The notes beneath the pieces were generated by a model, which was not told the origin of the DNA, searched no databases, and saw only the letters and a list, made by a program, of their open reading frames with translations. DNA of 64,000 bases from Odiellus spinosus. Its lineage: Eukaryota > Arthropoda > Arachnida > Opiliones > Phalangiidae. The stretch covers positions 9,557,185 through 9,621,184 of the forward strand of contig OY987230.1 in the NCBI GenBank assembly GCA_963920705.1. Reading direction: 5' to 3'. How positions within the stretch are numbered: position 1 is the first letter of the stretch; each line of letters starts with the position of its first letter. Shown piece after piece: positions 21,639 through 33,248 of the stretch. The translations under genes were made by a program, and so were the position numbers.

Positions 21639-23439
21639 AATTATTTTCTTTATTTTGAGGGGAATCTTTGGATTCGATGCGTTGTTTAGAAACTTCAAAA
21701 TCAAACACACAGATTTGTTTCCCTAGTTATGACTTAGAGTGTGAAAAAAGTACGATTTTAAAATGAAAGGTATAACTTCATGGATTAAGTATTTTTACGA
21801 AAGAGGCCGAGAGAAAGCAACCATATCACATGAGAAATAAGTCAATGTTAACTCTATAATAGAGACAGGATTATATTTCTTTTTACTGGCCCGAGGTAAT
21901 TTTTAATAAGTATTAACGAACTAATCCTAAGCAATTAGTTGAAAATGAAATTTACCACTACACGTTTAATTTTTCGCTGTGCAACAGTGGTGGCACTTAG
22001 CGGACAAGTGATGCAGCCGCACGGATTGGCGGGGGTGTTGTGTACTCTGTTTACGGTGCATCACTGTTACGTGATGTGTAACAGTGGTAAATGTTTCTTT
22101 AAAATTGGAGGTAATTTTATGACATAAGAAATTTTAAACCTTTAAGTAGCCAAATTTGAATTTAGGAACCTTGAATGTCCAGTTCCGTAGAAACATAGCA
22201 TAAACTCTTGTATCATTTAAACTCAAGAGTAAAACTATAAAGGCGCACAACCCTAGAAAGAAACCAGAGTTTCGAAATGTCCTCTCTACACACGCGGTAT
22301 GTGGGTTTGTTCGGCTCATGTTTGGAACTCATGTGCAGTATTGTCGGAACAATCCTAAAAAACTATTCAATACTTATTCCAAATGAAAGTGAAAATAGTG
22401 ATCTATGCAAGCAACATTAGGTTAAAAAGTGACCAAAACTAACAAAATAGAAACGTGCCAATAATAAATAAACAGCAAATTTATCATTCACAGCTTCAAT
22501 CCCAACCGATAAAAGCAAAGAGCTGGCGCCAATTTACAGATCTAATGGACATTAATTAAAATATCTATATCTACGAATTTTAAACATTTTGGCAGGACTA
22601 AAGACAGAATATTTTACAACTGATAAGAATTTTTGAAAATAATTACCGGTCTTCTAAATTTATTGGAAAATAGGTCAATTTAGTGACCAAATCCCAAGGA
22701 AAAAAAAATTAGACTTTTTCGTGAAGAACTTAATCAAGAAAGTCCCGACTTTCATTTGAAACTTATGGCTGAAATTAGATTTTATTTTTATGAAAAAACG
22801 GTGACATCATAACTTAAACCAAAAACGTCATTCCGTCTTTAAAATAAATAAACACGGAGTGCCATTTACGAGTTTCTTTAAAAAAATACCTATAAACACT
22901 GGTTTGTTCTCAGACACAGAAAAATCAGAAATAGTTGGAATTCGTAAGGGTGTCATTTAGGAGTCGAGACACAGAGAGTAAAAGAGCGGGTGAGAAAATA
23001 TATTGACGGAAACGGAAAAGAGGTTTGTAGAGATACGGCAACTTCCGTAGAAGTTAATACGCTAAAGGCGATTTTCTGCCATTACCGAACGAGTACGAAA
23101 GAACAGTTGGGAGCAATTTTTCCCGCCCGTAACGAATGAGTGTTGATGACGAGAGAAGTTGGCGCCAAGCGGACGAAAAGAAGATGAAGAGAAGAAAATA
23201 TATAAAGGGCAGCACGTGCTCCGATGGGAGACGCGCGTGAAATGGGATCACGAGACGCAGGGATGAAAAAAAAAGGCGGGAAAAAGATACTTCGAGAAAA
23301 AAATTATACAGACACAGGCATGACAGAACCCCGGAAAAATGTACTAAAACTATGGACTATACGCCCCCTGAAGGGGACGAGAAAACAACAAGGGGATTTA
23401 GATCGCCAGATGAAAATTAAGAGGCCAAGGAATAACGAA
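21639..23439. other. Non-coding DNA
   Basis: No supported gene. A small hairpin CACTGTTAC / GTAACAGTG lies near 22062-22087. Open frames at 21939-22127, 22134-22319, 23054-23251 and 23224-23445 show no recognisable domains. Confidence 0.35.
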
Positions 23440-23530
23440 TGGTGACGTCACTCGTATGAAATAAACAAAAAACTCAGGATCGAGTCAACTTCAATACCGA
23501 TAAAGTTTTAGAACTAAACTATTTTTTGGA
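23440..23530 (+). repeat. Diverged dispersed repeat with a TGACGTCACT core, copy 1
   Basis: GTGACGTCACTCGTATGAAA, then AAAAAACTCAGGATCGAGTC, is matched at 31310-31395 by CTGACGTCACTTGCAAATAA and AAAAACAG...ATCGAGTCAAG. The shared order of words indicates a repeat rather than two independent CRE promoters. Confidence 0.45.
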
Positions 23531-23814
23531 AAATTGTATACCACTAATTATTATTGGTCAATTGCAATACAATCAAATAGGATTAAAAAAGCCTAACACT
23601 CCGCGCAAGTAGAGACTTTAATTCAATATACAACTAATTTATTTTGAAATTTGAATTTAAATAACTATATAATTCTTCATATTGAATATTTATGATTTAC
23701 AATTTAAACTAAATTTTATGGATACGTGGGCGTTAACCCATTCTGTCAACTATTTCGTAAAAAACATTCTAGCTATAGTAATAACAGTGTTCGAACAACA
23801 TTTCCACTCAATTT

Positions 23815-24345
23815 CTCTGACTTTTCCAGGTTTTCCCCGACCTTTTTAAATAATTTCCCTGACAAAATTGAATGTATTATATGAATTTATTCTTACGAGC
23901 GAACTGTTGGCAAGTCCCACTTTTTATTTGACATATTTTATCAATCAGGGGTCAATAGTTTACTCAGAATATGAGAAGATTTGAGTCTTTAGGCAAATAT
24001 TTTCAGTTTCAAATAATTATGTTACAACTGATCATCCAATCAAAAAGGTCCTTGATTATATTAATATTTAATTTCTCTGACTATTTGGGCTCATTTCCAA
24101 ATTCCCCGACTTTCTCCCGACCTTTTGAGCCAATTTCCAAATTCCCAGACTTTTTCCTGTCCTTTTAGACAAATTTCAAAATTCCCAGACATTTCCCTGT
24201 CCTTTAGTGCCATTTTCCAAATTCCCTGACTTTTCCCTGGCCTTTTCGGCCATTTTCCAAATTCTGACTTTTCCCTGACCTTGGGCCAATTCCCAAATTC
24301 CCTGACTCTTCCCTGACCTTTTGGGCCAATTTCCAAATTCCCTAG
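23815..24345. mobile_element. Family F element without clear termini
   Basis: It shares with 14709-15183 the blocks TTCTTACGAGCGA, CTGTTGGCAAGTCCCA, TTTACTCAGAATATGAGAA and repeated CAAATTCCCTGACTTTTCCC units at about 38-40 bp. CAGGG termini are not found at either edge. The frames 23971-24168 and 24091-24402 are translations of the repeat. Confidence 0.7.
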
Positions 24346-24852
24346 CCCAGATCCCTCTTGCTGGAGCTGTATTTTTCCAAAGGCCGAAACCGTCGTTTTC
24401 ACGTCCCCTGCCTATATATGCTAAAACGTAAAAGGGCCAAATATTCTAACGAACAAAAAATCTTTGAAATTTTAAATTTGGTTGTCGAGCGTTTGATCAC
24501 GTAGACCATGTCATAATTATTTCAGTTACGCAAAAGATTGGTGTTGAAGAAATACACGTAATACGAAACAATGGGGTCTTTATTGTATTAGTGGGCTAAG
24601 TGTTATAATATCAGAGATCCCTGTTTTGAACGCCTAGTACTAATTCTTAGAATTGTAATAATTTACTCAAAATACATAATCATTCTACTACAGTATTTAA
24701 ATTCGTGATTTTTGGCAAATACACCAAAGAAAGGAAACCTAATTTTTATTGGATTCTTTCGAATGGCTAATTTTACTGCTTAGTTTATTAGACTTAAATT
24801 CTGAAGATAAGTTTGGTTTGAATTTCGGGTCAATAGTTGATATTATTATTAA

Positions 24853-24885
<33 letters not shown>

Positions 24886-25194
24886 GAAGGCATATGGGTA
24901 ATATTTTTAGTTATTTCATACTATTAAAAACTCCTCAAAATTTTACATCTCTTGTGTAGTGGTAAAATAGTTTTTTTAAATTGATGACGTAGTTTGATTC
25001 TGGATTTAAACTAACGATAGTTTTCATATGGAAGTTAAGAGTTTCAGGTTTAAGTACTTTCACAAAAGAAGACGGCGCGAAAGTTACGCCGCCTTCGTGA
25101 TAAACTAAGTAGTATTACGGAGAAATTAAATTTTTTTGAAGATGGCGAACATAAAATATTAATTTTTACTGGTCGACACAAAATATATCTTTGG
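24346..25194. other. AT-rich DNA with an ATT microsatellite
   Basis: An (ATT)n run of about 13-14 units lies near 24840-24883. Nothing else is recognised. Confidence 0.5.
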
Positions 25195-25605
25195 AAATTC
25201 CCTGATTTTAGCAAGTTTCCCATGATCATCTTAATCATTTTCCCTGCCAATTGACCACGCTATCTTTCTTTTCCGTGAAATAAATGATAGAAGCTACTTT
25301 GTTCATTATGACGAATATCAATATGGTTAATATAAAATATGAATTTTTACTGTTAAGGCTATATATATATACATATTCATGGTGGAATTAGGATTAATTT
25401 AAGTTTTCAATGACCATATTTATGATTTTCCCCGACCAAATCTATCCCCACTATCTTTCCTTTCAATGAAATAATTAGTGCAGCTAATCTTTACAAAGTG
25501 GCGAAGGTACGTGACCTTTTAATTTATAAAATTCATTGAGTTTTCCCTGACCTTCTGACCAAATTTTGAAAAAATAAATTTGGATTTTCCCCTGACCCTA
25601 CAAAA
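25195..25605. mobile_element. Decayed family F-like sequence
   Basis: Scattered F words (GAAATTCCCTGATTTT, ATTTTCCCTGCC, GAGTTTTCCCTGACCTTCTG, TTCCCCTGACCC) occur without termini. It is probably one old or two overlapping copies. Confidence 0.45.
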
Positions 25606-25814
25606 TGGGACGACACAATGAAAATAATTTAAATATAGCTTACGTTATGCGGAAGTTCTTGAAGAGTGACGAGACGGAGATTATATCCAAGTGGGATTCA
25701 TTGATGACATAATCCGTTTTCGGCACATTTCTTGATGAAACGAGACGAACCGAATTAACACTTTCACTATATCGCGCACTTTTGATAGTAAAAACGTCAG
25801 AAATAGAATTAAAT

Positions 25815-26438
25815 CGTTGGCTTGTCAAAGCATACGTCCTCGTTGGCTTGTCAAAGCATACGTCCTCGTTGGCTTGTCAAAGCATACGTCCTCGTTGGCT
25901 TGTCAAAGCATACGTCCTCGTTGGCTTGTCAAAGCATACGTCCTCGTTGGCTTGTCAAAGCATACGTCCTCGTTGGCTTGTCAAAGCATACGTCCTCGTT
26001 GGCTTGTCAAAGCATACGTCCTCGTTGGCTTGTCAAAGCATACGTCCTCGTTGGCTTGTCAAAGCATACGTCCTCGTTGGCTTGTCAAAGCATACGTCCT
26101 CGTTGGCTTGTCAAAGCATACGTCCTCGTTGGCTTGTCAAAGCATACGTCCTCGTTGGCTTGTCAAAGCATACGTCCTCGTTGGCTTGTCAAAGCATACG
26201 TCCTCGTTGGCTTGTCAAAGCATACGTCCTCGTTGGCTTGTCAAAGCATACGTCCTCGTTGGCTTGTCAAAGCATACGTCCTCGTTGGCTTGTCAAAGCA
26301 TACGTCCTCGTTGGCTTGTCAAAGCATACGTCCTCGTTGGCTTGTCAAAGCATACGTCCTCGTTGGCTTGTCAAAGCATACGTCCTCGTTGGCTTGTCAA
26401 AGCATACGTCCTCGTTGGCTTGTCAAAGCATACGTCCT
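25815..26438 (+). repeat. 26-bp satellite, exactly 24 copies
   Basis: The unit is CGTTGGCTTGTCAAAGCATA followed by CGTCCT; 624 bp divide into 24 units that look identical by eye. The array ends in a short (TCA)n tract. Because 26 is not a multiple of 3 and the unit has no stop in any forward frame, all three plus frames stay open (about 225 codons each) with the same 26-residue period. They are not genes. Confidence 0.95.
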
Positions 26439-26595
26439 CATCATCATCATCATATGCATTCTCTGTAAAAATAATATCAAAATTGTCATAGTTTAATAGA
26501 ACTGTGATTTATTAAATATCCAAGGGTCAAATACGAATAATTAAAAACCGATTAATTAACAACAACTTTAAAATACGCTAAGGTAGAAAGAACCA

Positions 26596-26749
26596 ATGAA
26601 TCCAGCTAAGCCTATTTTCCGGGGTTAGTTTTAAGTTTATTTCTAGTTTAATATTTGTTTGTAAAACTGTTTGCTCGTGGATTAGGCCTATTTAAACAAT
26701 AAAGAATCCATAAATAAATAATCACTGGTTAGATTGCATTCTCCCTTAA
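26596..26749. mobile_element. Family A MITE, right half
   Basis: It starts at the family's internal TGAATCCAGCTAAGCCTATT and runs through TTTATTTCTAGTTTAATATT, GATTAGGCCTATTTAAACAA to GCATTCTCCCTTAA. The left arm is missing. Confidence 0.8.
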
Positions 26750-26764
26750 AGTTATTCGAGTCCT

Positions 26765-27110
26765 GTGAATACATTCTTACACTTCACCTAGCTTTTGAAC
26801 CAATTTTCAAATTCCGTGACTTTTCCCTGACCTTTTGACTAATTTTCAAATTCCGTGACTTTTCCCTGACCTTTTGACCAATTTTCAAATTCCGTGACTT
26901 TTCCCTGACCTTTTGACCAATTTTCAAATTCCGTGACTTTTCCCTGACCTTTTGACCAATTTTCAAATTCCGTGACTTTTCCCTGACCTTTTGACCAATT
27001 TTCAAATTTAGTGACTTTTCCCTGACCTTTTGACCAATTCTCAAAATTCCGTGGCTTTCATTGACCTTTGGGGCTAGTTTTTTAATTTTGTGACTTTTCC
27101 AGGTTTTCCA
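26765..27110. mobile_element. Family F-derived 39-bp tandem array
   Basis: Six to seven copies of a 39-bp unit (AATTTTCAAATTCCGTGACT, then TTTCCCTGACCTTTTGACC) are followed by GTGACTTTTCCAGGTTTTCC, the usual inner end of family F. The minus frame at 26784-27044 is its translation (period 13 residues). Confidence 0.85.
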
Positions 27111-28519
27111 CGAAAGCAGCCCTAATATTTATTGTTAACGATTTTTCCCAAAACGTTACTCAAATTCAATTTCGTTATGATGAAAAAAAAAGGGAGAGCC
27201 TCACTTTAAAAACCAAAAAACCGTCGAATACTAATAAAACGCGTTTTTTAACAATTTCTGAAAATATTCGAAAGACCACCATACTATTTTCTTAATCTTC
27301 TGCACAATGAGAGTGTATTAACGAAATCTTGGTACTATTCCTTTAACAGGGTAATTTTGGCCTACTTTTGACGTTAGAATTTTATTGAATTCTTTCTTTT
27401 CAACAAAACCTGGAGTTACGGTATCTTTTAATAAAAAAAAAAAAAAAAAAAAAAAAAACACTAATCTACGTAGATACAGAATTTTACAGAATAAGCTTGA
27501 ATAAAAAACGTTTTTTAGTAAAAATGCAATGAAATAAAAAGAAAAGATCGGGGTTAAAAAACTGGCACGTATTCAAAGCCATTCTGTTTACGTTTAAAAT
27601 CACTACTGGGCGCCATAGATTTGCGGTCGCTAGACTATTACCGAGCAAACCTCCTCCTCCCTTACAAACCGAAGATCGGTGTCTGATTGGCGTCTTTTTG
27701 GCGGCACAACTCGGGGCTTCCTTTTAAAAAACATCGCACGCGGAAGACTTTTAACGCGCGCGCGAGGAAAATTTATCCATTTTCTTTCCCGCCAAATTTC
27801 GCTTCCCATAGAAACACCATTAAAGTCCGTCCGAATACGCAAAAAAGTAAGAAGATAATTCCAAACTGCGCAAAAATTTTAAATTACTGTTCATGAATAT
27901 CATCAAAATATATAATTCTCTAAATATACGTCAGTCTGTGGGGAACGCTAAAAATTCACACGCAAAGATAGATTCTTTATGATAAACTTCGTGAATTTTG
28001 TTTTTCGCGCGTTTAACTCCCCTGTTTATTTCGAAAAACATTCTAGCTGGTAATGTGACGTAAAATCACGTGATTTCTCTTCCCCACTCTGACACACTCA
28101 CTAAGTATTCACATTTATCGACAGTCGCGATTTCTGTAGCATGTGTCGAATTTTGACTGGAACTACAATGTAATTACGTTTTTATAAACCAATGTGGCAC
28201 CCAGGTTCAGGTTAACGTTATCATTTTTTAGCTTCTTCCCTTGGCGATTAAAACCGAGGGGTCAGACTCTTGAAAACTTGGGTGTAGACTTCTTCAACTC
28301 TTTAAACTACCAAAGTTGAATTGAAAGAGCTGTCAAAGCTGAACTGATGTCAACTCGGCTATACAACGAATTATACAGTAGTACGAGGAGCTAATCATGC
28401 ACTCTCGGATTCCATGTACACCGATTACGGATTACGAACTGTAAGTCTGTTAAAGGCAGGGATTTGAAAGATTACGCGTAATCGCTTTAGTACAGTCAAA
28501 GATACAGCCAAAGATATGG
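27111..28519. other. Non-coding DNA with poly-A and a CRE/E-box word pair
   Basis: A run of 26 A lies at 27433-27458. GAGAGCCTCACTTTAA near 27190-27205 is an isolated family B end. AATGTGACGTAAAATCACGT near 28050 repeats the module seen at 2099. Overlapping opposite-strand frames at 27630-27896 lie in a CG-richer patch (GCGCGCGCGAGG) without a recognisable domain. Confidence 0.4.
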
Positions 28520-29002
28520 CAGGGTTGGCACAGATTTTTCATAACCAAATTCCCTGACCATCTACACCGTTTTTCCCTGACCAATTTAAAGGTTTAAATT
28601 AGCAGAACTCCAAGGTTGCTAGAGATTGGCGTGAGAGCTCTTCCTTGAGCGAATGACCTCTCCCCAAAAATAGGTGATCTGTTTTGACTGTATACGGTGA
28701 GAAAGTATTCGTATAAAAACGTGCTTTTCTCAATAGGGACTTTCCATAAATGTTTTGAAGGCTCTGATCCCGTATAATAAATATTTACACATATTTATGG
28801 AAGCCTCCCTGGTCTAATTGAACCCATACTACGAGATTACACAATATTATTTTTGGATAATATGAAAATTCTCTGCCCTTTGAACAATTTTAAAATTCCC
28901 TCACTTTTCCCTGACCTTTGAACAATTTTAAAATTCCCTGACTTTCTAGACCAGTTTTGAAATTCCCTGACTTTTCCTGGTTTTATAGATCTGTGGCAAC
29001 CC
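28520..29002. mobile_element. Family F element with near-intact ends
   Basis: The left end is CAGGGTTGGCACAG and the right end CTGTGGCAACCC (the terminal TG appears lost). Flanks AGATATGG (left) and AATATGG (right) share ATATGG, suggesting a decayed target duplication. The interior contains three or four TTCCCTGACTTTTCC words. Confidence 0.7.
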
Positions 29003-29023
29003 AATATGGGGAATTCAGTACAC

Positions 29024-29113
29024 TGATGGGCGTGCTTCACGGAGTTCAGTACAGTGGAAAGCTTGCGAAGCGCCTTCCACTGTATTACACTCCGTGAAGC
29101 ACGCCCATCAATG
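29024..29113. repeat. 90-bp palindrome
   Basis: TGATGGGCGTGCTTCACGGA and CAGTACAGTGGAA are mirrored by TTCCACTGTATTAC and TCCGTGAAGCACGCCCATCA. The loop is about 15 bp. It lies between family F and family A copies. Confidence 0.8.
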
Positions 29114-29121
29114 GTTCAGTA

Positions 29122-29255
29122 TATCTCCACGAATCCAGCTAAGCCTATTTTGATGGTCAGTTTTAAATTGATTTATAGTTTAATATTTGTTTATAAATTT
29201 TTTTATTAGTGGATTAGGCCAATTTAAACGATGTTAGGTTGCATTCTCCCTTTAA
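29122..29255. mobile_element. Family A MITE, right half
   Basis: From TCTCCACGAATCCAGCTAAG through GATTAGGCCAATTTAAACGA to GGTTGCATTCTCCCTTTAA. The left arm is absent. Confidence 0.8.
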
Positions 29256-29824
29256 TAGCGTAATATCGTGGGACAGCTCGTTTTAAAGAGTCCTATAGAA
29301 CCAAAACCCCGGCGTGAAAGTGATGAAAAGAAAATTTAGCGCGCTAGGAAATTTATTTTTCGTTCGGCGTGTAATTCCGGAATCGAGACATCACCAAGTA
29401 TAATAAAGAGTTTCTCTACTGATGGTTGAAAGAGTTAAGAAGCTAGACTCTAGCGTAGCTATTCAAATATCGATAATATTTATTTACCGAATGCACTTTT
29501 TTAAGTGTAAACAGTTTGTCAGTTTTCATAAAAGAAAAAGAAAAAAAAAAAAATAAGCACAGTTGACTGAGAAAAGTTCTGTAAATAGATTTTGAATAAC
29601 GTTTAAAGTTAAAAAAGTTACTTGTTAAATCGTAAAAATCCTTTTCTTTTTAACTAAGTGTTTTTCTGACATAACTATGAACTATAGTTTATTTCACCTC
29701 GACAATACTCGCCAAGCCAATAGATTTGTTAACTTAAAAAGATGGGCCTTCGGGCCACGCTAGTTACCGAAAATGACGACTGAATCCTAGGGGCTGAAGG
29801 TAAGTTCTTAAAACCGTGGCCAAA
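29256..29824. other. AT-rich non-coding DNA
   Basis: No feature recognised. Confidence 0.35.
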
Positions 29825-29900
29825 GTTAAAGGAAGAATGCAACCTAACAAGTCGATTAATCGATTCCTTATCGTTTAAATATGTCTAAAACAAATATTAA
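29825..29900. mobile_element. Family A MITE, left-end fragment
   Basis: TTAAAGGAAGAATGCAACCT, ATCGATTCCTTATCG and CAAATATTAA match the left arm. An internal segment after TTTAAATA is shortened. Confidence 0.65.
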
Positions 29901-29983
29901 CCGGTTCGGATAATTTATTTGAAAAGGACCAATGAGAGTTCGTCTTTGAGTTGGAGCGTGAACCGAACGTAATGTTTGTATAG

Positions 29984-30796
29984 CCGCATTCATTACCAGG
30001 CCTTGAAATCGATTTAAATCGCTGGAGTCGTGTGGACAAGAAACCATCTTTTCATGAATAGTTTCTATTCGATTTCTTGAAACTGCATGCTTCGGGAACC
30101 AGTTTCATAACGATTCGATTTCAACAACAGATAAAGATAGTGTGAGAACACATTTCCATGCGATTTCAATATCGGTTCAAACCGATTAAGAACCGATTTA
30201 GCTATGGTCACACTACCAATTCTTATTCGATTTGTAAAGGTTTAACCAAACCGATATTCGAATAGCTTCAGTAAACATTTTAAGCATCACTTGTTCACGC
30301 ATTATCTTTATAAATCGATTTATCGTAGCTTCATCTAGCGTTTGCGAAATCGAATCGGTATGAAACTGGTTCCCAAAGCAGTTTCGAGAAATCGAATCAA
30401 ATCAATTTGATAAAAGATGAGCTGCGTTCATACTAGGCCTTGGAATCGATGTAAACCGTTTCAAAACGTTTCGCTAGAGTCGAACAGGAAACCGTCTTTT
30501 CTCGAATCGATTTCATTCGATTTCTCGAAACCGATTCGAGAACCAGTTTCGTACCGATTCGGTTTCAGCATTCGCTAGATTAAGCTACGATAAATCGATT
30601 TATAAAGATAAAGTGTGAACGCAAGACGCTTAAAACGATTCCTGCCGATATGAATATCGGTTTGATTTTACCGTTTCAAACCGATTAAGAAATGCTAGTG
30701 TGGTCCACCGTAGCTATGGTTTCCTGTTCACACGACTAAAGCGAAACGTTATGAAACGGTTTAAATCGATTTTAAGGTCTAGTATGAATGCAGCTT
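29984..30796. mobile_element. Cluster of four family D copies in alternating orientation
   Basis: In order: plus copy 29984-30201, minus copy about 30200-30420 (starting TAGCTATGGTCACACTA), plus full copy 30419-30714 (AGCTGCGTTCATACTAGG to CACCGTAGCT), and a minus terminal fragment 30715-30796 ending AGTATGAATGCAGCT. Full family units are about 290 bp and rich in ATCGATT and CGATTCG words. Copies abut at their termini, as if each inserted at the end of another. The open frame 30714-30944 begins in the last fragment. Confidence 0.8.
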
Positions 30797-31008
30797 TATA
30801 GAAATCGTAGCGCAACGAAGCGCATTTAGGTTTACGTATGAACGAGGCTCTAGATTTGCCACTTGCCAGTTGAAATTCTGTTCTTATCCAAGATTGACGG
30901 CGTGAGCCTTCACGCATGATTCTGACTAGACAGCGAATTTTCAAAAAGCTCTTCCCCTACCATTTAAAGTAGACATGAAACCTGATTGAACCAAAATTTA
31001 AAAATGTC

Positions 31009-31186
31009 TAGAGGTCGGGGTTTGGATAAGAAAATTTGTTTGTTTTATATTTATTCATATTTTGAAATTATTCACGGGGAGTATATGACAAATGCAATGT
31101 AATCGCGAATAATTTACCGATTATTTTTTATGCTTAAATGATTAACCAAATATTTGTGGATAATCTTGTTCAAACCCCAACCTCTA
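31009..31186. mobile_element. Family E hAT-like MITE, copy 4 (178 bp)
   Basis: Ends TAGAGGTCGGGGTTTGGATA and the inverse GTTCAAACCCCAACCTCTA. Flanks AAAATGTC occur at 31001-31008 and at 31188-31195, one base beyond the right terminus, fitting an 8-bp duplication with a one-base slip in an A run. Confidence 0.85.
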
Positions 31187-31309
31187 AAAAATGTCTATGG
31201 TATACTTTTGTTGACGAATTATTTTCTTTGAACAAATTAGATTATTTTTGCCTGATTGGGAAAGTCGATTTCTTTCGTTATTCTAAGGGAGCATCTTGTA
31301 AATAAAAGT

Positions 31310-31395
31310 AACACTGACGTCACTTGCAAATAAAAAACAGTTAGCCCCGAATCGAGTCAAGTTTCATATCTACTTTTAAGATTGACCATGGTTAC
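31310..31395 (+). repeat. Dispersed repeat with TGACGTCACT core, copy 2
   Basis: Matches 23440-23530 (see there). Confidence 0.4.
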
Positions 31396-32189
31396 CTCGA
31401 TTTTAAGGAATTAAACTCATTCCAGGTTTTACGTGAACTTTTAAGGGTATAAAATTCTAAGATTCTTCGCTATTGAGACTCGACAACACGAAGAAGAGAT
31501 TTTAAAACCGTATAGCACAGCCTCTTGGAAAAGCTGCTTTAAAGATTATTGGGAGATTTAGGAAAACTCGAAAAATTCATAGAAATAACATCAGGAGGAG
31601 TTGACACGGACTATTTCCTTATCTACGAGGTTTAACATAATGTATCAGTCCACCTTAATTGTAAACCTTATAGACCTAATGTACTTAAACTAAAGTATAG
31701 CGAATTTCTGTATCTTTAGAGCGGGAAAAAAAACACAATTTATATTTAAATCCTTTGAGATTTTCGGGGTTTATAAAGTTTGAAATAAACTAAGGTGATG
31801 TGGAGAAAAATAAAGTTATTACATTTGTCTCCGATTTCAAAAGTACCATTTTTTTTGGGGGGATTTGGAAAAATGGTTTACATAATCTAGTTTATGTTAA
31901 GCAACCTCAAAAAGAACTCTCGGTACATGATTTCTTTCGTAATTTGTTTCGTGAAATCTTAAAACCGATTACTTCGAATATAAGAAACGTGGGAAAATAA
32001 AATTGTCCCACTTTTCTAAGTCCATCCACTGGGACATAAGCAAAAGGGTGAAAGGTATAAAGAGGGAATGAAAATAGGGTATATTAAAGTAATAACGCTA
32101 AAGCGTCTATTACATTCAACGCATAAACATTAAAAGCGAGTTTAGAAATCATTAAGTATCATGGAGCTCAATTACACGAGGGTTCGCAG
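31396..32189. other. AT-rich non-coding DNA
   Basis: No feature recognised. Confidence 0.35.
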
Positions 32190-32360
32190 AGACCTTTATC
32201 GAAATCCGCTTTGATCCCGCCCCTATGCACCTTCAAAAGCGCTTTCCTTGAAATAAAGCGCTTATAATCGAAAGGCGCCCACAAGTAACACCTTCAAATG
32301 CGCTTTGTCGAAATCATCTTTGATCCCGCCCTTATGCACCTTCAAAAGCGCTTTCCTTGA
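32190..32360 (+). repeat. Left flank of the GCGCTT satellite
   Basis: Units such as CACCTTCAAAAGCGCTTTCC, TTGAAATAAAGCGCTTATAA and CGAAAGGCGCCCACAAGTAA match the sequence right of the 34.1-35.8 kb array (35860-36070). The insertion at 32361-34077 separates this flank from the array. Confidence 0.75.
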
Positions 32361-32888
32361 AGGGTCATTCCACATGGTTTCACTTAGGCATGCAACCACG
32401 GGTCGGCAGATCTTAACGTAATTTGGTACACTTGTTTCTATGCTTAAAAAAACTAGGATTCCCAGATTTTAAGATGAAAATAAAAATAATTGATTTTTTG
32501 GCGAAAATTAGAGTAAACCCCCAAGATTTTTAGAACGTCAGAGAAAAAAACATGCTCTTGGGAAAATACCAATATCTTACTGGCGCTTCCGGTTGATTAT
32601 CATGCCTTTAGAGTAAAAGGCGAGGAATTCGATGGTCATCTCGAAAATGGTTTACCTCTTTTAGTTTTATGGTTTTTAATTTTTCAAATTTCGCGGGGGG
32701 TTCCTACACCGTGACGTGTGACGTCATGTGGCCCAAATTTTTATTTTCACTTTATTCAAGACCCAGAGGTCACATCTTTCACCTAGCATATGTTTGGTTC
32801 TTGGTATTTGTTTCGTATTTAACTCGTAATCAAAAACTAAGGTTTCAAATTTTAGGAATTTTTATATTTATAATATATTTTATTATAC

Positions 32889-33248
32889 ACAGGGTGTTTC
32901 GAAAATAGTGGTAGGACCGAGCTACAGTGGGTTCTATGGGCCATTTTAAGACGAAAATGTTCTATGACATTTGGTCGTACATTGCGCCGTTTAAGAGTTA
33001 CCAAATTAATCATGTGAGGATGATCCGTATACTCAATCATCCTAAAATCAATTTTTATCAAGCGCGTGCTTTTAAACGTATTTTATCATTGAGTATACGT
33101 TTATTAATGTACGTTAAGGGGTCATCCGCACATGATTCTTTTCGTAACTCTTAAACGGCGCCCCGTACGACAACACGTCATAGAACATTTTCGTCTTAAA
33201 ATTACCCATAGAACCCACTGGAGCTCGATCCTTCCACCATTTTCGAAA
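32889..33248. mobile_element. Inner palindrome beginning ACAGGGTGTTTCGAAAAT
   Basis: ACAGGGTGTTTCGAAAATAG at the left is mirrored by CATTTTCGAAACAACCTGT at the right. Further in, TCTATGACATTTGG and AACTCTTAAACGGCGCC blocks mirror. It occupies the loop of the larger palindrome, either as a later insertion or as its original core. Confidence 0.65.

Noticed and set aside
25782-26496. Three overlapping open frames of about 225 codons
   Set aside because: All are translations of the 26-bp satellite, with identical 26-residue periods in each frame and only a few non-repeat residues at the ends.
26784-27044. 86-codon minus frame rich in Lys/Arg/Glu
   Set aside because: Translation of the 39-bp array derived from family F.
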